From: Bacillota bacterium
GTDB lineage: Bacteria; Bacillota; Bacilli; Alicyclobacillales; Alicyclobacillaceae
DNA length: 7,098 nucleotides
Assembly (NCBI GenBank): GCA_021820805.1
Contig: JAKADF010000166.1
Coordinates: forward strand, 1 to 7,098
Direction: 5' to 3'
Shown here: in pieces, positions 6,381-7,098 of the stretch
Layout of the letters: each line of letters opens with the position of its first letter
Position numbering within the stretch: the stretch's first letter is position 1
Position numbers and translations under genes: made by a program
Notes under the pieces: generated by a model
Told to the model about the DNA's origin: nothing
The model's database searches: none
The model's input: only the letters and a program-made list of their open reading frames with translations

Positions 6381-7098
6381 TTACTGTCCCCCTGCTCAAA
6401 ATTGGAGATGCCTAGTCCAGGTAATTTTGGCAAGGTCATGTTTGGACCTTGATACTCAACACCGCCGATACATCTCTTCTCTTTTAGAAAGTATGCTGCA
6501 TCCAAGTCCACGTGAGTTCCGCCGTGACTTGCCACAAGCGAAGCAGCAGCGGTTACCGATGCTGGCCCCTCCATCATACTGCCAATCATGAAATCTAAAC
6601 CTGCGGATTTAATCACAGGTATCATCTCAAGCGCTGGTGTAAGTCCTCCTGTTTTCATCAGTTTGAGGTTGATAATGTCTGCTGCACGCAACTCAATGAC
6701 GCGTTGTACGTCTCGCATCGAAAAAACGCTCTCGTCCGCAGCAACTGGAATTGCACTGTGCCGTGTCACTTCAGCAAGTCCTCGTATATCAAAGGCTGGA
6801 ACGGGTTGTTCAATGAGATCAACATCATATTTCTCTAATTCACGTGCATATCGAATACTTTCTCTTACATTCCATGCCTGATTTGCGTCGACGCGTAATG
6901 TAATTTGTTCTCCAACCGCTTCCCGAACTCTGTGCACGCGCTCCATGTCCACACCATCTCGTCCGCCAAGTTTAATCTTCAGAATGCCGAATCCTTCCTC
7001 CATAAACCTTTGTGCTTGCTCGACCATGTTTTGAACACTGCTAAGGCTGACTGTTGCGTCTGTGCGACATGAAAAGGATTTTGCTCCAATTTGCGATG
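6377..7098 (-). CDS. Dipeptide epimerase (enolase superfamily, L-Ala-D/L-Glu epimerase type), 5' end missing
   Basis: An enolase-superfamily enzyme that would invert the second residue of L-Ala-D-Glu from muropeptides to give L-Ala-L-Glu (as YkfB in B. subtilis). The frame stays open through 7096, so the ATG at 7027 is internal; about 239 residues are visible and roughly 120 N-terminal residues (the capping domain and 20s specificity loop) lie off the window. The stretch just before that Met (TDATVSLSSVQNM) matches the usual start of the barrel. Counting that Met as 1: KIK (17-19; Lys19 acid/base), VDANQ (46-50; Asp47), IEQP (72-75; Glu73), ADES (97-100; Asp98) as metal ligands, KLMKTGG (122-128; Lys125 opposite acid/base), and DLD (174-176), the Asp-x-Asp typical of dipeptide epimerases. 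The partner NlpC/P60 gene supports Ala-Glu as substrate, though related epimerases act on other dipeptides. It ends in an ATGA overlap with the next gene; its promoter is outside the window. Confidence 0.92.
   Translation of the reverse strand, partial: SQIGAKSFSCRTDATVSLSSVQNMVEQAQRFMEEGFGILKIKLGGRDGVDMERVHRVREAVGEQITLRVDANQAWNVRESIRYARELEKYDVDLIEQPVPAFDIRGLAEVTRHSAIPVAADESVFSMRDVQRVIELRAADIINLKLMKTGGLTPALEMIPVIKSAGLDFMIGSMMEGPASVTAAASLVASHGGTHVDLDAAYFLKEKRCIGGVEYQGPNMTLPKLPGLGISNFEQGDSK

Noticed and set aside
6377..7027. Taking the ATG at 7027 as the true start of the epimerase.
   Set aside because: The reading frame stays open to the window edge, the residues before this Met continue the family sequence, and the capping domain would be missing.

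Overview
The window looks like a chromosomal piece of a Gram-positive, low-to-mid GC Bacillota (Bacillales-type) genome. This rests on strong purine-rich Shine-Dalgarno sequences, GTG as well as ATG starts, a short NagB of the Gram-positive type, a lipoprotein lipobox, and a gene set whose closest functional parallels are the muropeptide-recycling loci of Bacillus (ykfABCD and ybb/nag-amiE). The genus cannot be fixed from this sequence; that part is inference.

Layout, left to right. Bases 1-170 (+) are the 3' end of a gene that enters from outside and carries one Asp-box motif. Bases 203-1243 (-) encode a LacI/GalR-family regulator. Bases 1244-1541 are a divergent control region with a plausible sigma-A promoter for the rightward operon, an interrupted 43-bp dyad and two GTGCAC hexamers. 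Bases 1542-3554 (+) are a two-gene unit: nagB (glucosamine-6-phosphate deaminase), then an AmiE-like lipoprotein of the beta-lactamase-fold serine hydrolase family. Bases 3556-7098 (-) are a tightly packed leftward operon, read in order as dipeptide (L-Ala-D/L-Glu type) epimerase (5' end off the window), SH3b-NlpC/P60 endopeptidase, and S15/CocE-like alpha/beta hydrolase. Its genes are joined by two ATGA stop/start overlaps. The two operons converge with only one base between their stop codons.

Read together, the genes fit recovery of cell-wall fragments. The AmiE-like lipoprotein would remove stem peptide from MurNAc outside the membrane. The peptide, once imported, would be cut by the NlpC/P60 enzyme, which has no signal peptide, and the L-Ala-D-Glu dipeptide converted to L-Ala-L-Glu by the epimerase. 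NagB would send the amino sugar, as GlcN-6-P, into glycolysis. The least explained member is the S15-family hydrolase, which is co-translated with the two peptide enzymes and may be the peptidase that finishes the peptide. NagZ, NamZ, NagA, MurQ, an LD-carboxypeptidase and a transporter are not in the window. I saw no RNA genes, insertion sequences, CRISPR arrays or clear intrinsic terminators.
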